Source of the DNA: Pedobacter cryoconitis
Lineage (GTDB): Bacteria > Bacteroidota > Bacteroidia > Sphingobacteriales > Sphingobacteriaceae
DNA: 64,000 nt
Assembly (NCBI GenBank): GCA_019352875.1
Contig: JAAAFW010000004.1
Span: 204,522-268,521, forward strand
Direction of reading: 5' to 3'
Shown: piece after piece, positions 27,001 through 36,500 of the stretch
Layout: every line of letters begins with the position of its first letter
Numbering within the stretch: the first letter of the stretch is position 1
Made by a program: the position numbers and the translations under genes
Notes under the pieces: model-generated
Seen by the model: the letters and a program-made list of their open reading frames with translations, nothing else
Databases searched by the model: none
Told to the model about the DNA's origin: nothing

Positions 27001-28332
27001 ATGATGAAGAAGATTTATATAGTGCTTTTCTCTTTTCTGGTCATAGTATATCTCGCGGCTTGCGCAAAAGAACAGGAAATAAAGGAGGAAATCCTTAAAG
27101 GAAAACCAACTGCAATCGTACCTGAAAAGGTATATGATCTGACAGGTCTGTTATATCAATCTTATACTGATCTTGTAATGGCTGGTTATCAGGGATGGTT
27201 TGCAGCAGAAGGTGATGGTTCAGAAAGAGGCTGGTATCACTATCAAGGGAATGGCGGTTTTTATCCGGGAAATACTAATGTTGACTTCTGGCCTGATATT
27301 ACAGAATACCAGAAGAAATATAAGTCACCTTTTAAATTCGCAGATGGTTCGGATGCTTACCTGTATAGCCCTTATGACGAAGAAAGTGTTGATCTTCATT
27401 TTAAATGGATGAAAGATTATGGCATTGACGGAGTTCATATGCAGCGTTTCGTTGGTGAAATTAAATCGTCTAATCAGTCTGGTAAAAGGCACTTCAATAA
27501 AGTTCTTGCTAATGCTTTAAAGGCAGCAAAGAAATATGGCAGGGCCATTAGCGTGATGTATGATCTGAGTGGGTGTTCAAGTGCCGACGTTACTTACGTT
27601 GAACAAGATTGGAATGAGTTGCAAACCCTTTTCAAATTATCTGATAATCAACAAAATCCTACCTATTTATATCACAATGGTAAACCGATGTTAACTATCT
27701 GGGGCGTAGGATTCAACGATAATAGAAACTACACTATTGCAGATGTAGATCAACTGGTTAACACGCTTAAGGGGGCAGATAATAGGGTTTCCATAATGTT
27801 GGGGGTTCCATTTTACTGGAGAACTTTAGGTAATGACACCGAGAATTCACCTGCATTACACACATTAATTAAAAAAGCAGATATAGTTATGCCATGGGCT
27901 GTTGGCAGGTTTGGACCGGGTGGTTACAATGAAAGCATTGTATACAACGATATTCAATGGTGTAACGATAACCACGTTGATTACGTTCCATTGGTCTTTC
28001 CTGGATTTAGCTGGGGTAATATGAATAAGAATCCTGCTATCTATAATCAGATACCAAGAATGAAAGGTGATTTTCTATGGCAGCAGATTGCTGGGGCAAA
28101 AAGTGCAGGTGCAAAATCTCTGTATGTAGCCATGTTTGATGAAATAGATGAAGGTACAGCAATATTTAAATCGGCACGGGAAGCTGATACACCATTGAAT
28201 GGTGATGAAGGGCTGAAATTTGTAGGAATAGAAAATGATCTTGCTTCTGATTATTACTTATGGTTAACAGGAGAAGGAGCAAGCTGGTTTCATGGTGAGG
28301 CAGGTTATGGCCCGAATAAACCAGTTCGGTAA
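27001..28332 (+). CDS. GH71/GH99-like glycoside hydrolase, lipoprotein
   Basis: A 443-residue lipoprotein (signal peptide ending VYLAAC, Cys 21). The TIM-barrel has MAGYQGWFAAEGDG (about residue 60), YSPYDEESVDLHFKWMKDYG, and FDEIDEGTAIF with Glu 381 and Glu 384. The last matches the E-x-x-E-G-T catalytic pair of family GH99 endo-alpha-1,2-mannosidases and mannanases, while overall similarity puts it in the broader GH71/99-like group. It is likely an outer membrane, surface-exposed endo-enzyme that trims the polysaccharide before import by the SusCD pair. The exact substrate cannot be read from the sequence; an alpha-mannan-like glycan is the best guess. An ATG one codon later is also possible. 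Confidence 0.85.
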   Translation: MMKKIYIVLFSFLVIVYLAACAKEQEIKEEILKGKPTAIVPEKVYDLTGLLYQSYTDLVMAGYQGWFAAEGDGSERGWYHYQGNGGFYPGNTNVDFWPDITEYQKKYKSPFKFADGSDAYLYSPYDEESVDLHFKWMKDYGIDGVHMQRFVGEIKSSNQSGKRHFNKVLANALKAAKKYGRAISVMYDLSGCSSADVTYVEQDWNELQTLFKLSDNQQNPTYLYHNGKPMLTIWGVGFNDNRNYTIADVDQLVNTLKGADNRVSIMLGVPFYWRTLGNDTENSPALHTLIKKADIVMPWAVGRFGPGGYNESIVYNDIQWCNDNHVDYVPLVFPGFSWGNMNKNPAIYNQIPRMKGDFLWQQIAGAKSAGAKSLYVAMFDEIDEGTAIFKSAREADTPLNGDEGLKFVGIENDLASDYYLWLTGEGASWFHGEAGYGPNKPVR

Positions 28333-28399
28333 CAAATATTCTTCGTGATTAAAATTCAGTGGAATGAATGGGTTAATGTCTCAATTAAAAAAAACAGAA

Positions 28400-29038
28400 A
28401 TGAAATTAAATAGAATAATGATGGTACTTCCCATCGCTATAATGGTGTTAACATTTGGCAGTTGTAAAAAGGATGAATATAATTCCAGAGATACAAGTTA
28501 TGTAGTACCACCACCAGACGTGCCGTCCAAACCAGTTGACCCTACTCAGATCGTATTTGATAATGCAGACTCAAAGGATGGGTGGCAAACTGTAGGAGAT
28601 CCTGTTATTGAGTTTTCGGGAGCTAAACAGGGGACTGGGTATCTGAAGAATACAATAGCTAATGGCTCTGATTTTATGCAATTTATAAAGCACCTGCAAA
28701 AACCACTGGATACTAAATTAACAACAGAAAACGGTCAGTTTTCATTCTGGTGGTATATCTCTGATGTTTCTGCGTTAAAAGCTGACGGGCAAATTGAAAT
28801 TACAAGTGGAGGAGATGCAGACAAAGACGAATATGGATGGGATATAGCTCCGATGCTCCCGAATTTAAAAAATGGCTGGAACGAAATGAATCTCAATTTT
28901 AAAGATGCAGTTCAGAGTGGGGCACCAAACCCTACAGCAGTAAACTTCTTCCGTATTTTCTTATTTACTTCGTCTAAAGATCATTCTGGTGTAGTTACCG
29001 GTGTAGATGGTCTTGTATTCAGAGCAGTTCCGCAGTAA
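28400..29038 (+). CDS. Lipoprotein with lectin-like domain
   Basis: A 212-residue lipoprotein starting MKLNRIMM (the ATG at 28364 would add 12 residues before the leader). The signal peptide ends FGSC, Cys 22, followed by a Pro-rich linker (VVPPPDVPSKPVDP) and one beta-rich domain with FDNADSKDGWQTVG and FSFWWYISDVSAL, which looks like a carbohydrate-binding jelly roll. It ends the glycan locus 67 bases after the glycosidase and is probably a surface glycan-binding protein. No specific family is recognised. Confidence 0.72.
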   Translation: MKLNRIMMVLPIAIMVLTFGSCKKDEYNSRDTSYVVPPPDVPSKPVDPTQIVFDNADSKDGWQTVGDPVIEFSGAKQGTGYLKNTIANGSDFMQFIKHLQKPLDTKLTTENGQFSFWWYISDVSALKADGQIEITSGGDADKDEYGWDIAPMLPNLKNGWNEMNLNFKDAVQSGAPNPTAVNFFRIFLFTSSKDHSGVVTGVDGLVFRAVPQ

Positions 29039-29056
29039 ATCATCCGCAATTTATCC

Positions 29057-29088
29057 GTGTAGTAGATTGGCTTTTCCTTCTACTACAC
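29057..29088. terminator. Terminator after the glycan locus
   Basis: A 10-bp perfect stem, GTGTAGTAGA (29057-29066) with TCTACTACAC (29079-29088), followed after a few bases by TTTTT. It lies between convergent genes and ends the transcript of the 21197-29038 operon. Confidence 0.75.
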
Positions 29089-29112
29089 AGGTAAATTTTT
29101 AAATGTTAATGA

Positions 29113-31572
29113 TTAGTTTTCATTTATACTGGTGCGTTTTTTCTCATCATTCGCGCTAGTGCTTTCTTTGGTTCTTTTAATACTTCCGCCAAAACTGTAA
29201 GTGAAGCTTAATCTTGCTATCCTGGTTTCAATTTGATTTTCTATACGCTGGTTTATCAACAACGAATTTTGAACATAGCTGTTTTTATACCCTTTGAATA
29301 TATCAGTCACGTTAAAAGCCAGATTGGCTTTTTTATTAAAGAAACTTTGCGAAATACCGGCCGTAACTGCGGTATATGGGTCATTCGTCAGATTCCTGTC
29401 CTGCGACTTACCTGCAAATCTCACTAACGTAAGAAATGTGAAGTTTTTGGCAAGCCGGAAACTATTATAAGTGCCTGCAGTTAAATTCAGCATTCCGGTA
29501 TTGTGTATAGCCGTTCCTTCGAACGAACCCTTAAAGGAACGTTTATTAAAATTGGCCGAGCTGCTGGTATACCACCAGGGTGTAACCTGTTTGTTAAAGG
29601 CAATGAATAAACTCAAATATTGTGTATACCTGTTATTAAATGGCTTTGTTGAAACTATTTCCTGTTCTGAATAAGGTGCGGAGAAGAAGGTGAAATCGCC
29701 AGTTACCCTGCTGTAATCGATTGTCGTAAATAATGAGTTTTTGAATACATGGGTTAGAGCGGCATTATAACCTACAGCGGGTGCCAGATCTGGGTTACCT
29801 TGTGTAAAATTACTGGCATTAACTATACGAACAAGTGGATTTAGATTTTCATAAGTGGGTCTGTTAATGTACTTCCGCGCGCTGAAATTTAGGCCATGAT
29901 CTTTATTAAATTTATAGTCCAGAAAAATGGAAGGAAACAATTGCACATATTTTTTGATAAAAACCTCTCCTGTATAAATTTGTTCTCCCTTTCCCCAAGT
30001 ATTTTCTGTTCTTAAACCTATGTTGTACGACAACTTATCGCCTGTCCTGATATAAGTGGCATAGACTGCATTAATATTCTCCTGATATCTGAAATTATCA
30101 TTTTTTGAAGTATCCTTTACAGGAACAGAACCGGTTACATCAAAGAAGTTGTTACTGTTATCAGATTTTACAAAACTTGATTTCAAGCCAAAATCGAGCT
30201 GTGAATTCTTCTTTAAAGGTTGGGTATAATCAGCTTTTGCTGAATAGGATCTGAAACCACGTTTTTGCTCAAGAATTGATTGGGATAATTTCGTTAGGTT
30301 AGTTAAATAGGGTTGAATAGTATAATCTTCTGCTGAATTGTTCAGATAATTAAAGTAATCCAGATCTATGGTATATTCCCTGCCAGAGGTATCTATTTTA
30401 TGCTGCAGGTGCATTCCTGTGTTAAAATTACCAATTTTAGTTTTTACCTGGTTACTGAATTGAGTACTGTTTAATAGCTTTTCTCCGGCATCAGACAACT
30501 GTGAGGTTGAAAAAGTTGCTCTGGTCAGCTGTTGAATTTCCTTGGCACCAGATAATGATAACGTTGTTTTATCTGATAGAAACAGATCTATTCCAAGATT
30601 GGGAGAATACGTGCGCATATCCCTAGTACTACTTAGATTCGAAAAAGAGCGTCCCGCTGGGATGCCCTCTTCAGTAAAAAAAGCGGAGCTGATTTTAGAA
30701 TCGAAATAATATTTGTTAAATGAATAATTAGGATTTAATAAGATGTTGATATCCTTGTTTTTATAGTTTAGATTACTGCCAGTATGATGTTTGCCGTACT
30801 TACCCTGGCCGGCACCACCATATACATTTCCGTTTAATCCATCATTGTGATTTCTTTTTTTGACAAGGTTTATAATCCCCGCCCCACCACCGGCATCATA
30901 TTTCGATGAGGGGTGTGCAATAAGTTCTACTTTTTCGATGCTCGAAGCTGACATCCCTTTTAATAAACTTGAAAGCGCATCCATGGATAATGGTGTCGAT
31001 TTACCATTTATAAATATCTGAATATTCTGGCCGTTCAGGCTAATTTGTCCGTCCGGGTTTACGCGCACTCCGGGAAGTTTATCCAGAACCTCTTCAATCG
31101 AAGCACCCGCACTGATTTCATTATTTAAATTGATAACAATCTTGTCAGCTCTTCTCTCAATAAATGGTTTTTGAGCTGTTATGGTTACATTATTTAGTTC
31201 CCGGATTGCAGATTTTAGCTGTAAAGTTCCCAAGTCTATAATATTTCGATCAGAATTTATATTTAGTCTTTCCCGGTAAATTGTTTGGAAGCCCAGCATC
31301 GTTATTTCAATAAAATAACTTCCGTTTTTTACGAAATCAAATTTAAAAAGGCCTGTATTGTCACTGACAGATGTTTTAACCAATGCCGAATCCGAGCTGT
31401 TTTTCAAAAATACCGTAGCATATGGGACATACTCCATTGTCTGGTCAATGATTTTTCCATTTATAGTACCTGAAGCACGTGATTGTGCATGGAGCTGAAA
31501 TGTACTTAACAGGGCAATAAAAAGAGCCAATGCCGGTAGTAAATGGCGTTTTTGTAGATTTTTTAATTTCAT
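29113..31572 (-). CDS. TonB-dependent receptor-like protein, outer membrane beta-barrel family
   Basis: An 819-residue protein with a signal peptide (cleavage near QLHAQ), a carboxypeptidase-regulatory-like domain (about residues 35-125), a plug-like region with VLDKLPGVRVNPDGQISLNG and IEKVELIAHPSSKYDAGG, and a barrel of the outer_beta-barrel (PF14905) kind. YINRPTYENLNPLVR is typical of this group. The C-terminus after TYSFGGSIKR is a polar tail. It is one of three such proteins in the window (also 49325 and 61603). The ligand is unknown. It is transcribed alone and divergent from the sigma factor gene. Confidence 0.87.
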   Translation of the reverse strand: MKLKNLQKRHLLPALALFIALLSTFQLHAQSRASGTINGKIIDQTMEYVPYATVFLKNSSDSALVKTSVSDNTGLFKFDFVKNGSYFIEITMLGFQTIYRERLNINSDRNIIDLGTLQLKSAIRELNNVTITAQKPFIERRADKIVINLNNEISAGASIEEVLDKLPGVRVNPDGQISLNGQNIQIFINGKSTPLSMDALSSLLKGMSASSIEKVELIAHPSSKYDAGGGAGIINLVKKRNHNDGLNGNVYGGAGQGKYGKHHTGSNLNYKNKDINILLNPNYSFNKYYFDSKISSAFFTEEGIPAGRSFSNLSSTRDMRTYSPNLGIDLFLSDKTTLSLSGAKEIQQLTRATFSTSQLSDAGEKLLNSTQFSNQVKTKIGNFNTGMHLQHKIDTSGREYTIDLDYFNYLNNSAEDYTIQPYLTNLTKLSQSILEQKRGFRSYSAKADYTQPLKKNSQLDFGLKSSFVKSDNSNNFFDVTGSVPVKDTSKNDNFRYQENINAVYATYIRTGDKLSYNIGLRTENTWGKGEQIYTGEVFIKKYVQLFPSIFLDYKFNKDHGLNFSARKYINRPTYENLNPLVRIVNASNFTQGNPDLAPAVGYNAALTHVFKNSLFTTIDYSRVTGDFTFFSAPYSEQEIVSTKPFNNRYTQYLSLFIAFNKQVTPWWYTSSSANFNKRSFKGSFEGTAIHNTGMLNLTAGTYNSFRLAKNFTFLTLVRFAGKSQDRNLTNDPYTAVTAGISQSFFNKKANLAFNVTDIFKGYKNSYVQNSLLINQRIENQIETRIARLSFTYSFGGSIKRTKESTSANDEKKRTSINEN

Positions 31573-31617
31573 GGAATAGTATGTAACAGATTATGATACA
31601 GCTAATATAGTATTTGT

Positions 31618-31633
31618 AACTAAAAACTTAGTT
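31618..31633. promoter_or_regulatory. Dyad upstream of the 29113 receptor gene
   Basis: AACTAA-AAAC-TTAGTT lies 46 bases upstream of the receptor start in the 200-base divergent region before the sigma gene. It is a possible operator. I find no other clear element in this gap. Confidence 0.3.
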
Positions 31634-31772
31634 GGTTTGTGAAAATAAATCTGTTTGAGTCTTATTACCAGGAAATGCTTCAGGAGAGGGGGTAAAGATG
31701 TCTGTCTGATTAGATATTTTACTTTTAACAGTGGCTTAATATCAGCTCCATAATTTGGCTGCCAGATGAGTT

Positions 31773-32336
31773 ATGGATATTAACAGCACTGATAATATAA
31801 TCTGGAACCATATTGTAGATGGTGAGGAAAAAGCCTTTGAGATTCTTTTTATCAGGTATTATCCTGGATTAATCCGATATGCAAAAAACCTGCTTCCATA
31901 CCCGAGTGACGAAGCGGAGGATATTATCACTGACGCTTTTTTTAAAATATGGCAGCAGCGGGAAACTATAAATATTCATACGTCGGTGGTGTCTTATCTT
32001 TTTATTACCGTACGCAGCCGTATTTACGATTTTTACCGTGCAAAGCGAATGTGTGTTCCGGTAGAAGACGCGCTTGACCATGCCGAACCGGAATACCTGA
32101 TTCCTGACAATCTTTTGGTTTATAAAGAATTATGTATGGAGATGGAATACCTGATCAGCCTGCTTCCCAAACGCACAAGGTTAATTTACCAGATGAACAG
32201 GAATGATAATATCACCTATAAAGACATTGCCGTTATTTTAGATATATCCGTCAATTCAGTAAAAACACATATGTATCGCGCAATCAGCTTTTTAAAAGAG
32301 TCTTATTACGCTTCGCACAATAATTCCGGATGTTAA
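31773..32336 (+). CDS. ECF RNA polymerase sigma factor, FecI-like
   Basis: A 187-residue ECF sigma factor. Region 2 is EKAFEILFIRYYPGLIRYAK and DEAEDIITDAFFKIWQQRE (about residues 15-70); region 4 is YQMNRNDNITYKDIAVILDI and SVNSVKTHMYRAISFLKE (about 132-180). It is followed by a FecR-like anti-sigma factor and a SusC with STN domain, the standard arrangement in which substrate binding at the receptor frees the sigma factor to transcribe the susCD-like genes. Confidence 0.93.
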   Translation: MDINSTDNIIWNHIVDGEEKAFEILFIRYYPGLIRYAKNLLPYPSDEAEDIITDAFFKIWQQRETINIHTSVVSYLFITVRSRIYDFYRAKRMCVPVEDALDHAEPEYLIPDNLLVYKELCMEMEYLISLLPKRTRLIYQMNRNDNITYKDIAVILDISVNSVKTHMYRAISFLKESYYASHNNSGC

Positions 32337-32420
32337 GAAATCGTTGCCTGTGTTATCGTTATATGAATTCGTGAAATGCTTGTCATGAACTGGTTATTCT
32401 TATTCGTCCTATGGATGAAA

Positions 32421-32426
32421 AAGGAG
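32421..32426 (+). promoter_or_regulatory. Ribosome binding site supporting a TTG start
   Basis: AAGGAG lies 10 bases upstream of a TTG at 32437. The fecR frame has a stop at 32416-32418 and no ATG between it and the conserved N-terminus, so TTG is the likely start. Confidence 0.5.
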
Positions 32427-32436
32427 AAATACAGTT

Positions 32437-33435
32437 TTGGAAGAAATACTTTTATTGATTACCCGCCATCTGGCAGGGAAGACAAGTGAGCAGGAGGAAA
32501 ATTGGCTAAGGGGTTGGAAGGATTCTTCTTCCGTCAATAGACAAACCTTTGAGGAGGTTAAACAGGTTTGGCTTGCCTCTTATCAAAGAGATGATACAGC
32601 CGCGATTCATGCTTTTCAGCGGCTTGACAAAAAAATGCAGGCTCATAAACAGCAGGAGACTTGTATTGCCACGGCCGGTACATCCCCGGTTTCTAAATCC
32701 AGGCGGTTTGCTTTAATTGCTTCCCTGACTCTGATCTTTATAATTTCAGGAATATTTTATAAGGTTTATTATCCATCGGAACCAGTTGTGATTAAAGAGT
32801 TTACTGCATCCGGTCAGAAAAAGGAGATCCGCTTGCCGGATGGGACTAAGATCCTCCTCGCTCCTCAAAGCGAGCTTTTTTATCCAAAAGATTTTACGGC
32901 AGAAAAACGCGTGGTTGAATTACAGGGCGAGGCCTATTTTGAGGTGAGCAAAAACCCGCACCGGCCATTTATTGTACGTACGGCAACATTGGACGTACAA
33001 GTATTGGGTACGCATTTTAACGTGAACAGTTATAAAAAGAATAGCATCACGTCAGTATCGCTGATGGAAGGAAAAGTCAAAGTACTGATGGCTGGAGACG
33101 ACGGAGAAGAATACCTGCTCGCGCCGGGGCAGGAACTCTCACTGAATAAACTAAATCATCAGGTTTATCAGCATGAGTTTGATCAGGAATCTACAACCGG
33201 TTGGATGACAAATACATTATTGATTAAAAACGAAAAGCTGGGACAGGTAGCTGAAAAAATAAGTCAGCTTTATGGTGTCAAGCTCATCTTCGCAGATCAG
33301 GCTACGGCCGATACCCGTTTATACGCGAGATTCAAAAACGAATCTTTACTGAATGTACTGGAAACAATCAGTGCAACTGGAAATATTGCCTATCGTATAG
33401 AAAGAAACAAGGTCTATTTAACGCTTAAAAATTGA
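32437..33435 (+). CDS. FecR-family anti-sigma factor
   Basis: A 332-residue protein. The N-terminal anti-sigma domain (EEILLLITRHLAGKTSEQEE and NWLRGW) is followed by one membrane segment (about residues 90-110, FALIASLTLIFIISGIF) and a periplasmic FecR domain with IRLPDGTKILLAPQSELFYP, GEAYFEVSKNPHRPFIVRT and LGTHFNVNSY, then a C-terminal STN-like part. The start is TTG, preceded by AAGGAG. It would hold the sigma factor at 31773 inactive until signalled by the STN domain of the receptor at 33576. Confidence 0.92.
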   Translation: MEEILLLITRHLAGKTSEQEENWLRGWKDSSSVNRQTFEEVKQVWLASYQRDDTAAIHAFQRLDKKMQAHKQQETCIATAGTSPVSKSRRFALIASLTLIFIISGIFYKVYYPSEPVVIKEFTASGQKKEIRLPDGTKILLAPQSELFYPKDFTAEKRVVELQGEAYFEVSKNPHRPFIVRTATLDVQVLGTHFNVNSYKKNSITSVSLMEGKVKVLMAGDDGEEYLLAPGQELSLNKLNHQVYQHEFDQESTTGWMTNTLLIKNEKLGQVAEKISQLYGVKLIFADQATADTRLYARFKNESLLNVLETISATGNIAYRIERNKVYLTLKN

Positions 33436-33471
33436 ATCTACAAAACAGAATAATATCCTGATAGAAAAAGA

Positions 33472-33526
33472 CATGCCAGGCATGGGATTTTTAAAATTTA
33501 ACCGGCATGGACTAGATGCCGGTTAA
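33472..33526. promoter_or_regulatory. Two related palindromes between fecR-like and susC-like genes
   Basis: CATGCC-A-GGCATG (33472-33484) and TTAACCGGCAT-GGACTAG-ATGCCGGTTAA (33498-33508 with 33516-33526, 11-bp perfect arms) share the core GGCAT/ATGCC. They may be a terminator for the regulatory pair or a leader structure or operator of the susC-like gene 50 bases downstream. Confidence 0.5.
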
Positions 33527-33575
33527 TAACGCCATATAAATGTTCGAATATTTAAGATAACGAATTTGCTAATTT

Positions 33576-36500
33576 ATGAAAATAAAGATATCTACACGCT
33601 ATTTATTTTACCCCTTATTGTGCTTTACAACCACAATCATACTATTAATCACAATTGGCATAGGGTCAGTTTCCGGTGCTGAAAAAGATCAGGACCTCTC
33701 AAAAATACGATGCTCGGTAACTGCCTCAAGACAGTCCTTACAAAGCGTTTTTGATGTAATACAGAAGCAAACAGCTTTTAGTATCGTATGTGTGAATCAA
33801 ATGGGGTTTTTACAAAAAGAAATTACTCTTAATGCTCCTAAAAGTAATCTGGAAGATGTAATGCAGAAGCTTTCGGTAAAAGCTGGCTTTACTTACACAG
33901 CATTAAGTGATAAGATTATTGTTAGAACCATTGCACCCGCTGGGATTGCAAATCATGTCGCAAGAGTTATTAAGGGCCGTATTACAGATAAAACTAATGG
34001 CGCCCTTCCAGGTGTATCCATATTGGTAAAAGGGACAAATACAGGTACCTCCAGTAATCAGGATGGCGATTTTTCCATTAAGGCGTCGACTGGAGATGTT
34101 TTGACTGTTTCCTTTATAGGATATAAAAATGTCGAAATTCCGGTAACTGAGTCTGAAAATTATACAATTATACTGGAAGAGGATTCGAAGGGTCTGTCAG
34201 AAGTTGTGGTAACAGCACTTGGCGTAAAGAAGGAAAAGGCTAAACTCGGATATGCCGTTCAGGAAGTTCAGGGTGAGAGTCTGGTAAAGGCGCGTGAGCC
34301 CAATGTTATTAACTCTCTGACCGGTCGTGTTGCAGGTCTGAATATTCAGAACTCTACAGATCTTTTTCAGGATCCGAAGATCTCGCTGCGCGGACGTAGT
34401 CCATTAGTAGTTATTGATGGTATTCCGGATCAGTCTGCAGATGTATGGAAGATTAACGCTGATGATATTGAAAGTATGACCATACTTAAAGGTGCGAATG
34501 CTTCAGCTTTGTACGGCTCTATCGGACAGAATGGTGCAATTATGATTACGACCAAACGTGGTAAAGGTAATGGATTGAGTATTGATGTGAATACCTCTAC
34601 TGAATTTCAGCCGAGTTTTGTGCGTATCCCAAAAGTTCAGACGCAGTACGGAAATGGATTTAAGGGACAATACGCGTATGTGGATGGTTCGGGAGGTGGA
34701 ACAGAAGGCGGCGGTTGGATCTGGGGGCCGAAACTCGATCAGCTGGATCCGTCCACACGCAGTGGATATTTTGAAACGCCACAGTTCAACAGCCCGGTTG
34801 ATCCTGTTACCGGGAAGCTGGTTCCACTGCCTTTTATATCGCGAGGACAGAACAACGTGTCAGATTTCTTCAGGACCGGAAGTATATCCAGTAATAATAT
34901 AAGTGTTACCCAAACATCTGACCGGGGTACATTCAGAGCGTCTGCTTCCCATGTTTATCAAAGGGGAGTAGTGCCAAATACAGATTTAAAAAACACTTCT
35001 TTTAATCTTTCCGGAAACTATAAACTGACTGAGGAACTAACCATGGACGCCAGGGTGAGTTATAACCGTCAATACACGAGTAATTTTCCTGAGACAGGCT
35101 ATGGACCAACAAACTACTTATATAACCTGATTTTATGGACAGGTGCAGACGTTAGCGTTAAGGACCAGCGAAACTACTGGACGCCAGGTAAAGAAGGAAT
35201 ACAGCAGCGTAATTATAATAATTCATATTATAACAATCCGTATTTCCAGGCGTATGAATATTTACAGGGATATGCGAAAGACAATACATTTGGTTCACTT
35301 AATCTTAATTATAAGCTAAGTCCTTCTTTTAGTGTTCAGTTCAGAAACGGGATAAATACCTACGGATTGAACCGCACATATAAAGAACCTAAAAGTTATA
35401 TTGGATACGGAGATAAGTCCCGCGGACAATATACGGTTGCTACCGGTAATTATTTTGATATCGCATCTGACCTCATTGTTGACTATAATCATACTTTCAC
35501 TGAGAAAATTAAACTACATGCGCAATTTGGCGGGTCAAATTATTATAGGAACCACAAGTACGGAAGCACCAATACGGACGGCCTTGATGTTCCGGGATTT
35601 TATAACCTGTCTAATTCGACAAATCCGCTTCAGGGAACAAATTTCATAGAAGAGAGACGTACAAGCGGAATCTATGGCTTAGTGGATCTTGAATTTTTAA
35701 ATGGCATTTATTTAACTGCTACGGGCAGGAATGACCATATTTCCACCTTACCGGTTGCAAATAATAGTTTCTTTTATCCATCAGTGAGTTCATCAGTCGT
35801 GATTTCCCAACTTACCAAATTACCAGATTGGCTTAGTTATCTGAAAGTCAGGGGAGCGTGGTCCAGAGTGTCAAGTGCAACACTAAATGATAATAATTAC
35901 ACCTACAGTTACCTTCCTTCTTATAATAAGGGCGTGATCTGGAACAGTCAGCCGTCGCTCGCCTACGGCAGTGCACTATTAAATGCCAGCCTGAAGCCGC
36001 AGACCTCAGACAGTTGGGAAGCCGGCCTGGATACGAGATTTTTCAATAATAGGTTAAGTCTGGAAGCCACTTATTATCAGACACGTGATTACAATAATAT
36101 TGTATCTATTCCAATATCAAATACCAGTGGTTTTAAAACCAGGCTGGATAATGGAAACGTATATCAGCGTAAAGGAGTGGAGCTTGTGCTTTCCGGTACT
36201 GCCGTACAGAGCAAGAACTTCAGCTGGGATATTACTGCAAACTTTAGTCAGTACCGCAGATATCTGAAAGAAATTTACGGCAATGCAGAACGGCTTAACA
36301 ACCTGAAAGTAGGTGATCGTACAGATAAGATATTTACAACCGTTTATCAGGAAGATGCAAATGGCAATGTAATCTACGGCGCCAATGGCTTTCCACTGGA
36401 GGATACTTTTAAACGATCTGTAGGCAATCAGGACCCTAACTGGACTTATGGAATGGAGAACTCTTTCCGTTATAAGAATTTTAGCTTTAAATTCTTGGTA

